Shown here: piece by piece, positions 6,237-14,201 of the stretch | Layout of the letters: each line of letters opens with the position of its first letter | How positions within the stretch are numbered: position 1 is the first letter of the stretch | NCBI GenBank assembly: GCA_964444795.1 | Contig: CAYUIQ010000224.1 | Coordinates: forward strand, 1-14,201 | Length of the DNA stretch: 14,201 nt | Source of the DNA: JABMRP01 sp964444795 | Lineage (GTDB): Bacteria; Planctomycetota; Planctomycetia; Pirellulales; Thermoguttaceae | Direction of reading: 5' to 3' | Made by a program: the position numbers and the translations under genes | Notes under the pieces: model-generated | Seen by the model: only the letters and a program-made list of their open reading frames with translations | What the model was told of the DNA's origin: nothing | The model's database searches: none

Positions 6237-6536
6237 ATGGATGCAGTCCAGACAACGGCGGCGCGGCAGTGGGATGCGATCCTCGGCGAGTTGCGAGAGG
6301 TGGTTCCCCGGGTCATCGAGCAGCTTCAGGACCTCGAAGCGGCGGCCGAGGCGTGCTTCGGCTCCTGCGAAATGGGCCCGGAGGAATGGTCCGAGCAGTC
6401 GGCCGACCTGGAACATTTTGTCACCCGCGACAAGGCCACGGGCGATTCCCCGGAGGATACGGCCGGCCATGTATTCGAGTTGATCCGCGACGCGCTGGAA
6501 GCGGGCGACTCGCTGGTCAATTTCGAGTCGTTTTGA
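6237..6536 (+). CDS. Small acidic helical protein of unknown function
   Basis: I do not recognise this 99-residue protein (111 residues if it starts at 6201). It is acidic and mostly helical by composition, with a long amphipathic stretch ARQWDAILGELREVVPRVIE and a second near HVFELIRDALEAGDSLV. Two cysteines stand close together in ACFGSC. There is no signal peptide or membrane segment, so it is probably cytoplasmic. The start at 6237 has GGAG eight bases upstream, and the promoter at 6164-6193 would begin transcription near 6200. The stop at 6536 lies 12 bases before a hairpin pair (6549-6629) that may end transcription. That it is a gene is supported by its own strong promoter and good codon use. 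The function is open. Confidence 0.65.
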   Translation: MDAVQTTAARQWDAILGELREVVPRVIEQLQDLEAAAEACFGSCEMGPEEWSEQSADLEHFVTRDKATGDSPEDTAGHVFELIRDALEAGDSLVNFESF

Positions 6537-6548
6537 GACGACCTTATA

Positions 6549-6629
6549 GTAGCCATCTCGCTGGAGCGAGGTGTAGCAGTTGAGGATCCAGAGTTGGCCG
6601 AGCTACATCTCGCGGAGCGAGACGGCTAC
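6549..6629. repeat. Inverted pair of GTAG-headed hairpins, REP-like
   Basis: The left unit (6549-6577) starts GTAGCC and contains CTCGCT-GG-AGCGAG. The right unit (6602-6629) is the reverse complement type, also headed by GTAGCC when read on the minus strand, with CTCGC-GGA-GCGAG. The units are clearly related, 25 bases apart and head-outward, like a two-element REP cluster. The pair sits between the convergent small acidic protein and sulfatase genes. The right-hand GTAG supplies the sulfatase TAG stop (6626-6628). It may serve as a shared terminator. Confidence 0.75.
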
Positions 6630-8062
6630 TGTACGCGGCGAGTAATCAGGTGCGATTTCGATCGCCCCCCCCGATAGAGATCGTAGCGCGGGTCGGCATA
6701 CCGGGTGAAGAAGGCATCGAGCCGCTCGGCGAGTTGCGCCGTGACGGCAGCGTGCTCCCCGCGCCCGATCAGGTTGGTTTCCTCGCCGGGGTCGTTTTCC
6801 AGATCGTACAATTCGTCGGGCCCCCGCGGGTTGTGGCGAATCGTGTATTTCCAGCGGTCGGTGCGGATCATCCGGCTGTTCTCGAACTCGTAGAAGACGA
6901 CGTTGGACCAATCGATCGTCTCACCTCGCAGCACGGCTGAATAGTCGCGGCCGGGCGACTCGGGTCGATCGGGGATCCGGTCGGCCAGACCGAGATAGCC
7001 CAACAGCGTCGGGAAGAAATCGTAGTTCGAGACCATGATGTCCGACGTCTTGCCGGGGGCAATCGCCGCCGCATGGCGCCAGATAAGCGGGATGTGGATC
7101 GTGCTGTCGAACGTATGCAGCGGCCGCGAATGGTCGCCCATCCCCCACATCCGGTTGTGTCCGCCGGCCAATCCCTGATCGGCGGTGAACACGACAACCG
7201 TGTTCTCTTCCAGGCGCAGCTCGGCGAGCGTGTCCAGAACGCGTCCCACGCCGTCGTCGATACCGCTCACTTCGGCCGCATAGCGGCGCATCGCCTGGGG
7301 GTTGTTGATGTACTGCCGGTTGTTGTGCAGCCACGGATGGGGCGGATTGCGGGGAAACGACTCCAGCGGCTTGTCGGCGTAGAATTCCGCGTGGCGATTG
7401 CGCGCCGGCCGGAGCAAACTGCCGCCCAGACCGTACGGGCCGTTGTAGGCCAGGAAAAGAAAGAACGGCCGGTCCTTGTGCCGGCGGATGAAGCGGACGG
7501 CATGGTCGGTCCAGAAATCGGTCTGGTAGGCCGGTTCCTTGCGAATCGCGCCGTTTTCGATGACCGGAGCGTCGTAAAAGGTCGTCGTGTGGCCGTGCGG
7601 TTTGGTGATCCAGTAGGTGAACCCTTCCTGCCGGTGGAGGTTGTCGCCCAGGTGCCACTTGCCCGAGAGCCCGCAAACGTATCCGGCTTTGGCCAGAATC
7701 TCGCCCAGCGTGTCGAACTCACCGATCGTACTGTAGGCCGCCGGTCCGATCTGCGCGCGACCCGCCGCCAGGTAACAATGGACACCGTGCTGCGAGGGGA
7801 TCAGGCCGGTCAGATACGTCGCCCGGGTGGGCGAACAGACGGCGTTGGAACTGAAGCAACGGGTAAAGCGAATGCCCTGGCCGGCCAGCCGGTCGATCCG
7901 TGGCGTGCGGATCTCCCGGTTGCCGTAGCAGCCCAGCGTCCACGGCCCGTGGTTGTCGGTGAGAATAAACACGACGTTGGGATGGCGTGGTTCGGCGGCA
8001 AGCGATGAGGAAAAGGGCAAGGCCGCCGCAATGAGCAACAGACACGACAGTCGGGCGTTCAT
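6626..8062 (-). CDS. Secreted type I sulfatase
   Basis: The 478-residue product has a signal peptide (about 1-23, LAA/EP) and the formylglycine-dependent sulfatase fold. The signature CSPTR is at 76-80, within the run AVCSPTRATYLTGLIPSQHG; Cys76 would be converted to formylglycine. Metal and substrate motifs are TDNHG (35-39), GKWHLG (134-139, Lys135 and His137) and TADQGLAGGHN (293-303). The length fits the family. It hydrolyses sulfate esters, probably on a polysaccharide outside the cytoplasm; the exact substrate cannot be read. The ATG at 8062 has GGAGG at 8071-8075, eight bases upstream. The TlpA-like gene ends 21 bases upstream, so the two are probably one operon. The final residues ITRRVQ and the stop run into a REP-like hairpin, so the original C-terminus may have differed slightly. 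Confidence 0.93.
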   Translation of the reverse strand: MNARLSCLLLIAAALPFSSSLAAEPRHPNVVFILTDNHGPWTLGCYGNREIRTPRIDRLAGQGIRFTRCFSSNAVCSPTRATYLTGLIPSQHGVHCYLAAGRAQIGPAAYSTIGEFDTLGEILAKAGYVCGLSGKWHLGDNLHRQEGFTYWITKPHGHTTTFYDAPVIENGAIRKEPAYQTDFWTDHAVRFIRRHKDRPFFLFLAYNGPYGLGGSLLRPARNRHAEFYADKPLESFPRNPPHPWLHNNRQYINNPQAMRRYAAEVSGIDDGVGRVLDTLAELRLEENTVVVFTADQGLAGGHNRMWGMGDHSRPLHTFDSTIHIPLIWRHAAAIAPGKTSDIMVSNYDFFPTLLGYLGLADRIPDRPESPGRDYSAVLRGETIDWSNVVFYEFENSRMIRTDRWKYTIRHNPRGPDELYDLENDPGEETNLIGRGEHAAVTAQLAERLDAFFTRYADPRYDLYRGGRSKSHLITRRVQ

Positions 8063-8083
8063 CGTTGGTTCCTCCGCGAGTTT

Positions 8084-9268
8084 TTACTCCGGCTTCCCCT
8101 CACCTTCCATCTCCAACGGTCCCAGCAGTTTCTCCAACTCCCGGCCGAGTCGCGGGCCGCGTACGTCGATGGCAACGCCGCGTCCGTCGGTGCCGACGAG
8201 GATCATTTGGGGGATGGCCGTGACGCCGAAATGGACGGCCATCGGATGGTTCATGCCGTTGGCGTCCGGATCGCCGCTGTAGAGGATCTTCCAGGGAATT
8301 TCGACCTGTTTGATGAATCCCTCGACGGCGTCGCGCTGTTCGTCGCAACTGATCCCCACCACGTCGAACCCGCGCCCGTGGTATGCCTCGTAGTGCTTCT
8401 TCACGTTGGGGATTTCGGCCCGGCACGGCCCGCACCAGGAGGCCCAGAACATGACCAGCACGACCTTGCCTTTGTACGCGGACCAGTCCAACGGGGTCCC
8501 GTCGACGGCGGTCCCTGCGATCGTCATGGGGCTGCCAACCAGGGTGAGGCGGCGCGCACCACCGAGAAGTTTTTCGCCAACGCGCGCGATATTCAGATCG
8601 TCGCTGTCGGCGAGAATCTTGCCCAACGAGCGGCAGGCGGCAACGGCCATTTCCTTGTTGCCGCTGGATTCCATCGCCCAGGCGGCTTGCCGTGCCAGGC
8701 TGACGTCGCGTGACGCAATATCCCCCGCCGCGAGATACGCTTCAATGTCGGTCAACAGAGTCTTCATTTCCGCCGTCTCGGTGGGCCGAAGACCGCGCAG
8801 GCGGATCTGCAACTGGATGCTGCGCACCTGCCGGGCGAGTTCACCCCGTCCGGCCTTCTCCAATTCGCCGGGAAATCGGGCCAGCGCTTCCGCTGCCGCA
8901 CCGTCGCCAAGCTGCCCGAGCGTGGTCAAGGCGCGGACCTTCCACATCGCCGCGGCCGCGGCCTGCTCCGGGTTCGGCTCGCCGGCGAGGATCCGCTCCG
9001 ATGCCGTTACGATCCGCTGCATCTGCCGCAGCCGAAACGTGCGCACCACCTCCTCGTCGCCCGGCGCCGGTTGCACGGCGACGATCCGCAGGAGGTACTC
9101 GAACACCTCCTCGACTGTTCCCTGGGGCACCTCCGGCAGGTCGGCTCCAGCGGCTCCAGCCGGGGCGGTCGGCGGTTGGGCCGTCGCCACCGAGCAGGCG
9201 ATGCCCACGACGACGGCCCCAGCGGCGGCAAGACCGATCACGCGGAAGGAAAACGAAGGAGAAGACAT
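8084..9268 (-). CDS. Exported TlpA-like thioredoxin-domain protein
   Basis: The 394-residue product has an N-terminal hydrophobic signal (about 7-30, ending ATA/QPP). A helical region rich in Ala and Glu (about 45-235) follows, then a thioredoxin-like domain of the TlpA/ResA type (about 243-385) with WCGPC at 278-282 (Cys279, Cys282) and the cis-proline segment AIP at 351-353. Such proteins reduce or exchange disulfides outside the cytoplasm. The start at 9268 is chosen because GGAGG (9277-9281) lies eight bases upstream and the signal is then N-terminal. A longer in-frame start at 9379 would only add codons read from the palindromic repeat array. It is the first gene of a probable operon with the sulfatase. 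The partner of the large helical region is unknown. Confidence 0.88.
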   Translation of the reverse strand: MSSPSFSFRVIGLAAAGAVVVGIACSVATAQPPTAPAGAAGADLPEVPQGTVEEVFEYLLRIVAVQPAPGDEEVVRTFRLRQMQRIVTASERILAGEPNPEQAAAAAMWKVRALTTLGQLGDGAAAEALARFPGELEKAGRGELARQVRSIQLQIRLRGLRPTETAEMKTLLTDIEAYLAAGDIASRDVSLARQAAWAMESSGNKEMAVAACRSLGKILADSDDLNIARVGEKLLGGARRLTLVGSPMTIAGTAVDGTPLDWSAYKGKVVLVMFWASWCGPCRAEIPNVKKHYEAYHGRGFDVVGISCDEQRDAVEGFIKQVEIPWKILYSGDPDANGMNHPMAVHFGVTAIPQMILVGTDGRGVAIDVRGPRLGRELEKLLGPLEMEGEGKPE

Positions 9269-9276
9269 GCCAGCAA

Positions 9277-9281
9277 CCTCC
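9277..9281 (-). promoter_or_regulatory. Ribosome binding site deciding the TlpA-like start
   Basis: GGAGG on the minus strand, eight bases before the ATG at 9268. It rules against the longer in-frame start at 9379, which lies in repeat DNA. Confidence 0.75.
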
Positions 9282-9317
9282 GTGTCATGTAAGTGTTTTC
9301 CGAAATCGTTTACTTCC

Positions 9318-9445
9318 GTACGACGGGCTTCCCAGCCCGTCGGAATCCCAATCGACGGGCTCGGAGGCCCATCGTACATTGGCTATCGACGGGCTGGGAA
9401 GCCCATCGTACATTGGCTCTCGACGGGCTGGGAAGCCCATCGTAC
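9318..9445 (+). repeat. Intergenic palindromic repeat array (one inverted, three direct)
   Basis: There are four 25-bp units: one inverted (9318-9342) and three direct (9353-9377, 9387-9411, 9421-9445). Direct units start CGACGGGCT and end GCCCATCGTAC; the arms GGGCT/AGCCC close over GGGA in the last two. The period is 34 bp, with spacers ATTGGCTAT and ATTGGCTCT. The array lies between the end of fumC and the TlpA-like start, about 50 bases from that start, and could affect its transcription. Its layout copies that of the array in the lyase gene. Confidence 0.93.
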
Positions 9446-9502
9446 AAGTCCTGAGTCATTGTATCAAAAGGCCGACAGCGTCGCATCATTTCCGTCGCAC
9501 GG

Positions 9503-10924
<1,422 letters not shown>

Positions 10925-10976
10925 GGTTGATCCTTGCTTGGGATGGATGATCCGAACTGTGCTTTGCAGCGAATTT

Positions 10977-10982
10977 ATCATA
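10977..10982 (-). promoter_or_regulatory. Candidate -10 box for fumC
   Basis: TATGAT on the minus strand matches the -10 consensus at 5/6 and lies 52 bases upstream of the ATG at 10924. The expected -35 region (around 11000-11005) has no good match, so the call is tentative. Confidence 0.35.
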
Positions 10983-11104
10983 CCGGGCGGGCTAGTTTTG
11001 GACACCGGGAGCCGGGCTAAACAATCAATCGCCACAATAAATTGCCTGAATTGCCTAAACCCCCTGTCGTTTCACCGCAATCGAGTCGATCGGGTTTCCT
11101 ACGC

Positions 11105-11133
11105 TTGTGAGCGGTCGAATTGGCGAGCATAAT
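11105..11133 (+). promoter_or_regulatory. Candidate sigma70-type promoter for J-domain-like gene
   Basis: TTGTGA (11105-11110), a 17-base spacer and CATAAT (11128-11133) match the hexamers at 4/6 and 5/6 with ideal spacing. Initiation near 11140 would give a leader of about 60 bases to the ATG at 11201. It would also drive the DUF1559 gene downstream. Confidence 0.5.
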
Positions 11134-11200
11134 ACAATGGGACTGTTCCCTGCTCTAGTGGAGGTTCCCTTGACTGTGTGGTAGGGAGTCGTCGATCGCA

Positions 11201-13270
11201 ATGGCACCATCGTTTGACCCATACTCGCAATGGCTGGGGATTGCCGATCCGAAGCGGCCGGTCGACCATTACCGGCTCCTGGGCGTAGAGCGGTTGGAGA
11301 GCGATCCCCGAGCATTGTTCGCCGCGGTCGATCGTCGCATGGCCACGCTGCGCAAAGTGCGGGCCGGCCAGCACGCGGGCGAGTTGCAGCGAGTAAGGCA
11401 CGAGATTATCGTCGCCAAGGGATGCCTGCTCAATCCGAAGAAGAAAGCGGCCTACGACGCCCGGCTTGGCGCGGGGGGCGGTTCTACTTCGTCGCCGAGT
11501 GAGTCGAAGACACCCCCGCCGCTGACCCCCGCCATGCCGGCCGCCCAGATCGTGGAGTTGGAGAGGGCGCCGTCGACGGTCGTCGAGGACGATCCCCCGC
11601 AGCGCAATTATCAGTTGCTGGTCCTCGGCGTGCTCACGGCGGTGATCCTCGTGGGGACGGGGATCATGGTCGTCGTGGCCACCCACCGACCCGAGCCGAA
11701 GGCGGTTGAGTTGGCGGGCGCCGATCTGGAAATCGAACCCGATACGCCGGACGACGCAGAGGCCAAGCCGGCAGCACCGTCGCATCCGCTGGCCGTGCCT
11801 TCGCCGGAACGATCGGGAACACGGCCCACCGAGCCGAAGCAATCGACACCGGGCGTCGATCCACGGCCCGACGACACGGCCACACCGCCACCAGTGGTGC
11901 CACCGACCGATCCTGCACCGCCCGTGTCGTTGCCCGAGGGAGAACCGAGCGAGCCGGTCGCCCGTTTGCACGTGGAGGGCGCATTGCAGCGAGCCCGAGC
12001 GGCGCTCTCGATGCGAAAGATCGCCACCGCCGACGAATTCCTGACGTGGGCCGAAGTTCGGGCCGAGCCGGGCCAGCAATCCGAGATCCAGCGTTTGCGA
12101 CAGGCGCTCGGCAACGTGCGGTATTTCTGGTCGATGCTTCACATGAACGTCTCGACGCTAAAGACGGGTGAACGGCTCTCGCATGGGCCGTCGATCTTCA
12201 CGGTGGTCGAAAACACGCCCGAGGGCTTGACCGTTACCCAAATGGCGACCGGGCAGACCCAGCGTTGGCCGACCGTGACGCAGTTTCCCACCGAGCTGGT
12301 CCTTGCCATCGTGGAGACGAAGTTCGATCGGCAACGGCCGGAAACGAAGTTGGCCCACGCGGCGTTTCTGATCTTTGATCCGCAAGGCGACCGGCAGCGG
12401 GCCTCCCGGCTTTTGGAGGAGACGGAAGAGGCCGCGACCGCGACAGTGGCCCTGCAAGCGGCGGCCCTGCAAGGGGAATTGCCGTTGGAGTTGGTCATGT
12501 TGCCGGGGGAGTCGCTGCTGCCGCCGAGCGATGTGCCGCAAGTACCCGGTGAGGAGCGTCCGGGGGAAGTGGCCCCACCGGTCAATCCCGGGGGGGTGCT
12601 GCCGGCGCCCGGCGGAGGCCAGCCCCTGGGTCCGCCCGCCATACCGCAAAGCCCAGCCCTGGTGGGGCCATTTGCCGGACCGGCGGAGCCGGCAAACGGA
12701 GGCATGGAAGGTCCCTTCGTCATCCCCGCGGAACCGGAGAAGCTGATGGCTCCGCCCCCGGCTGCGCTGGCCGCCGCCGAGGCGCACATCGCCGCGACTT
12801 ATGGCATGGCGATTCGGCAGGCGCGGCTAGGGTTTCAGAAGCAGAAGATGGCCCGACAGTTCCTGGGGCTGGCCGATTTGGCCAAGAACGACCCGACCAT
12901 GCGCTATGCTTTGCTGGCCCAAGCGGGTATCATGGCAATTGACGCCGCCGATCCGTCGCTGGTGCTGGACTCGCTCGATACGCTGGATGCCGAGTATCGG
13001 ATCGATCGATCCGAACTGCTGGACAAGGCGATCCAGGGGATGAGCGACGGCATCGGGAGATCGCTCGACAGCCGGTTCGGCCTGGCCGAGCGTCTGATGT
13101 TCCTCTGCCGCATGAAAGCCGGCGCGGGGGACGACGAAACGGCCATCCACTTGGCCCAGGGAGTGATCGACTTGCTCCCCAGCGGTGCCCGAGGGAATGC
13201 CAAGGACTTGAAGCAAGAGGCGGGACGGCTGAAATTCACGTTGGAGACGCGACGGGAAAACAGACGCTAG
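11201..13270 (+). CDS. J-domain-like single-pass membrane protein with proline-rich linkers
   Basis: The 689-residue product begins with a J-domain-like region (about 1-90): FDPYSQWLGI, HYRLLGVERLESD (23-35) and LNPKKKAAYDARLG (77-90), the usual DnaJ opening and closing motifs. The HPD tripeptide needed to stimulate DnaK is absent, so it is probably not an active Hsp70 partner. One membrane helix follows at about 137-160, then a proline- and acid-rich stretch (165-250). A folded region (about 255-430) includes NVSTLKTGERLSHGPSIFTV. A second Pro/Gly-rich stretch (431-520) leads to a helical C-terminal region (521-689). The N-terminus would be cytoplasmic and the large remainder extracytoplasmic. 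AGGGAG (11183-11188) is 12 bases before the ATG, a long spacing. The DUF1559 gene begins 14 bases downstream. The function is unknown. Confidence 0.87.
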   Translation: MAPSFDPYSQWLGIADPKRPVDHYRLLGVERLESDPRALFAAVDRRMATLRKVRAGQHAGELQRVRHEIIVAKGCLLNPKKKAAYDARLGAGGGSTSSPSESKTPPPLTPAMPAAQIVELERAPSTVVEDDPPQRNYQLLVLGVLTAVILVGTGIMVVVATHRPEPKAVELAGADLEIEPDTPDDAEAKPAAPSHPLAVPSPERSGTRPTEPKQSTPGVDPRPDDTATPPPVVPPTDPAPPVSLPEGEPSEPVARLHVEGALQRARAALSMRKIATADEFLTWAEVRAEPGQQSEIQRLRQALGNVRYFWSMLHMNVSTLKTGERLSHGPSIFTVVENTPEGLTVTQMATGQTQRWPTVTQFPTELVLAIVETKFDRQRPETKLAHAAFLIFDPQGDRQRASRLLEETEEAATATVALQAAALQGELPLELVMLPGESLLPPSDVPQVPGEERPGEVAPPVNPGGVLPAPGGGQPLGPPAIPQSPALVGPFAGPAEPANGGMEGPFVIPAEPEKLMAPPPAALAAAEAHIAATYGMAIRQARLGFQKQKMARQFLGLADLAKNDPTMRYALLAQAGIMAIDAADPSLVLDSLDTLDAEYRIDRSELLDKAIQGMSDGIGRSLDSRFGLAERLMFLCRMKAGAGDDETAIHLAQGVIDLLPSGARGNAKDLKQEAGRLKFTLETRRENRR

Positions 13271-13284
13271 AAAGGTTGAGCAAC

Positions 13285-14201
13285 GTGCCAAAACGAAATC
13301 ACCCGAGATCCGCATTCACGCTGGTCGAGTTGCTGGTCGTGATCGCGATCATCGGTATTCTCATCGGATTGCTGCTGCCAGCCGTTCAGGCGGTTCGAGC
13401 GGCCGCCCGGCGGATGCAGTGTAGCAACAATCTCAAGCAAATCGGCACCGCGCTGCACAACTACCACACGGCCCAGAACTGTCTCCCCTTTGGCAGCGGC
13501 TACAACGTGGCCCGAACCGGAACCTGGGCGGCGTTCATCCTGCCGCAAATGGAGCAGAAGGCGCTGTACGACATTTTCGACTTCAACTTGGACATGAAGC
13601 ACGCGGACAACCAACAGGCTGTCAGGACGGTAGTCAACGCGTATATTTGCCCCGCCGATCCCCAGGGCGAAGATCCGATCATGGACTACCGCTGTAGCTT
13701 CAATCCCAGCCCGAGCATGGCCCTGTGGTACCCGGTGAGCATGGGACCGACCAAGCCCGACACGTGCGACCCGTGGTGTGCCGCGGGGGATGGGAGCTAT
13801 TGTTGCCAGGGCGAGAACTACGGCACCAAGGCGCCTTACGGCGGGGTGGGGATGTTCGCGCGGCATCCGCGAAAGATCCGCTTTGAGGACGTGATCGACG
13901 GCACAACCAACACGATCATGGCCGGCGAGACACTGCCCGGGCATTGCATTCATAACGTGGCCTTCGGCGGCAACTTTCCCATGGCCGGGACTACGATTCC
14001 GCTGAACACCATGGAAGGCGAAGGCGGCACGACCCACAACACCAGCCAGCACTGGCGCGTCTGTGGGTTTAAGAGCCTGCATTCCGGCGGCGCCAATTTC
14101 ATGCTCGGAGACGCCAGCGTGCGGTTCTTCTCCGAGTCGATCGACTACCGTATCTACAACGAGTTGGGAACCCGTGACGGCGGCGAAGTGGTGGCACTGC
14201 C
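13285..14201 (+). CDS. DUF1559 pilin-like secreted protein, 3' end outside window
   Basis: The frame runs from a GTG at 13285 through 305 complete codons to the window edge with no stop. The N-terminus MPKRNHPRSAFTLVELLVV is a type IV pilin-like signal: cleavage would follow Ala10, leaving Phe11 first and Glu15 at position five, with a hydrophobic helix to about residue 32. It continues LLPAVQAVRAAARRMQCSNN and LKQIGTALHNYH, the hallmark opening of DUF1559 proteins, which are greatly expanded in planctomycetes. HSGGANFMLGDASVRF (266-281) is the typical closing block (usually DGSVRF), so only the last part is missing. AAAGG lies nine bases before the GTG. The position 14 bases after the J-domain-like gene suggests one operon. 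The role is unknown; an exported, pilus-like or surface protein is likely. Confidence 0.9.
   Translation, partial: MPKRNHPRSAFTLVELLVVIAIIGILIGLLLPAVQAVRAAARRMQCSNNLKQIGTALHNYHTAQNCLPFGSGYNVARTGTWAAFILPQMEQKALYDIFDFNLDMKHADNQQAVRTVVNAYICPADPQGEDPIMDYRCSFNPSPSMALWYPVSMGPTKPDTCDPWCAAGDGSYCCQGENYGTKAPYGGVGMFARHPRKIRFEDVIDGTTNTIMAGETLPGHCIHNVAFGGNFPMAGTTIPLNTMEGEGGTTHNTSQHWRVCGFKSLHSGGANFMLGDASVRFFSESIDYRIYNELGTRDGGEVVAL

Noticed and set aside
7073..8008. 311-codon plus-strand frame antisense to the sulfatase
   Set aside because: Shadow frame; no motifs and no ribosome site, and the sulfatase is certain.
9269..9379. 37-residue N-terminal extension of the TlpA-like protein
   Set aside because: It is translated from the repeat array, and GGAGG plus the signal peptide support the start at 9268.
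9318..9445. CRISPR array
   Set aside because: Only three direct copies, spacers of nine bases that are nearly identical, one inverted copy, and no cas genes.
10925..11035. 37-residue N-terminal extension of fumarase
   Set aside because: Fumarases begin near MSDFRVERDSMG; AAGGA precedes that ATG, and the extension shows no relation to the family.

Overview
The window looks like a piece of a planctomycete chromosome, most likely from the Pirellulales. This rests on gene content: a DUF1559 pilin-like protein, a secreted PQQ-type beta-propeller opening with QWPQFRG, a secreted sulfatase, a rhamnogalacturonan lyase, a J-domain-like protein with a proline-rich tail, and many exported proteins with long GC-rich reading frames. 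It is an ordinary metabolic and cell-surface region. I see no rRNA, tRNA, complete insertion sequence, phage gene, CRISPR array or defence system.

Layout. Positions 76-909 (minus) encode a lipoprotein with an HExxH peptidase-like motif. It is divergent from a plus-strand run: a secreted PQQ-like propeller (1155-2408), a seven-helix membrane protein (2503-3213) and a secreted PL4 rhamnogalacturonan lyase (3232-5229, TTG start). A small lipoprotein (5261-5881, minus) converges on the lyase. A 355-base divergent gap, rich in hairpins, separates it from a small acidic protein (6237-6536, plus) with a strong sigma70-type promoter. A minus-strand pair follows: a TlpA-like thioredoxin protein (8084-9268) is upstream of a sulfatase (6626-8062), 21 bases apart and probably in one operon. 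Class II fumarase (9503-10924, minus) is divergent from a J-domain-like transmembrane protein (11201-13270), which is followed after 14 bases by a DUF1559 protein that runs off the window.

How the genes fit together. The lyase and sulfatase fit the polysaccharide-degrading lifestyle of planctomycetes, and almost every product is predicted to act outside the cytoplasm. Fumarase is the one clear housekeeping enzyme.

The most interesting signal is the load of small palindromic repeats. A 25-bp hairpin unit ending in GTAC forms two arrays of identical design (one inverted copy, then three direct copies). One is intergenic (9318-9445). The other lies inside the lyase gene (3677-3798), where a 30-bp period keeps the frame open and adds a repetitive linker to the protein. 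Two other GTAG-headed hairpin families (5236-5264 and 6549-6629) sit between convergent genes, and each GTAG supplies the TAG stop codon of a neighbouring gene. These resemble REP elements. No RAYT transposase lies in the window, so the mobilising enzyme would have to be elsewhere in the genome.
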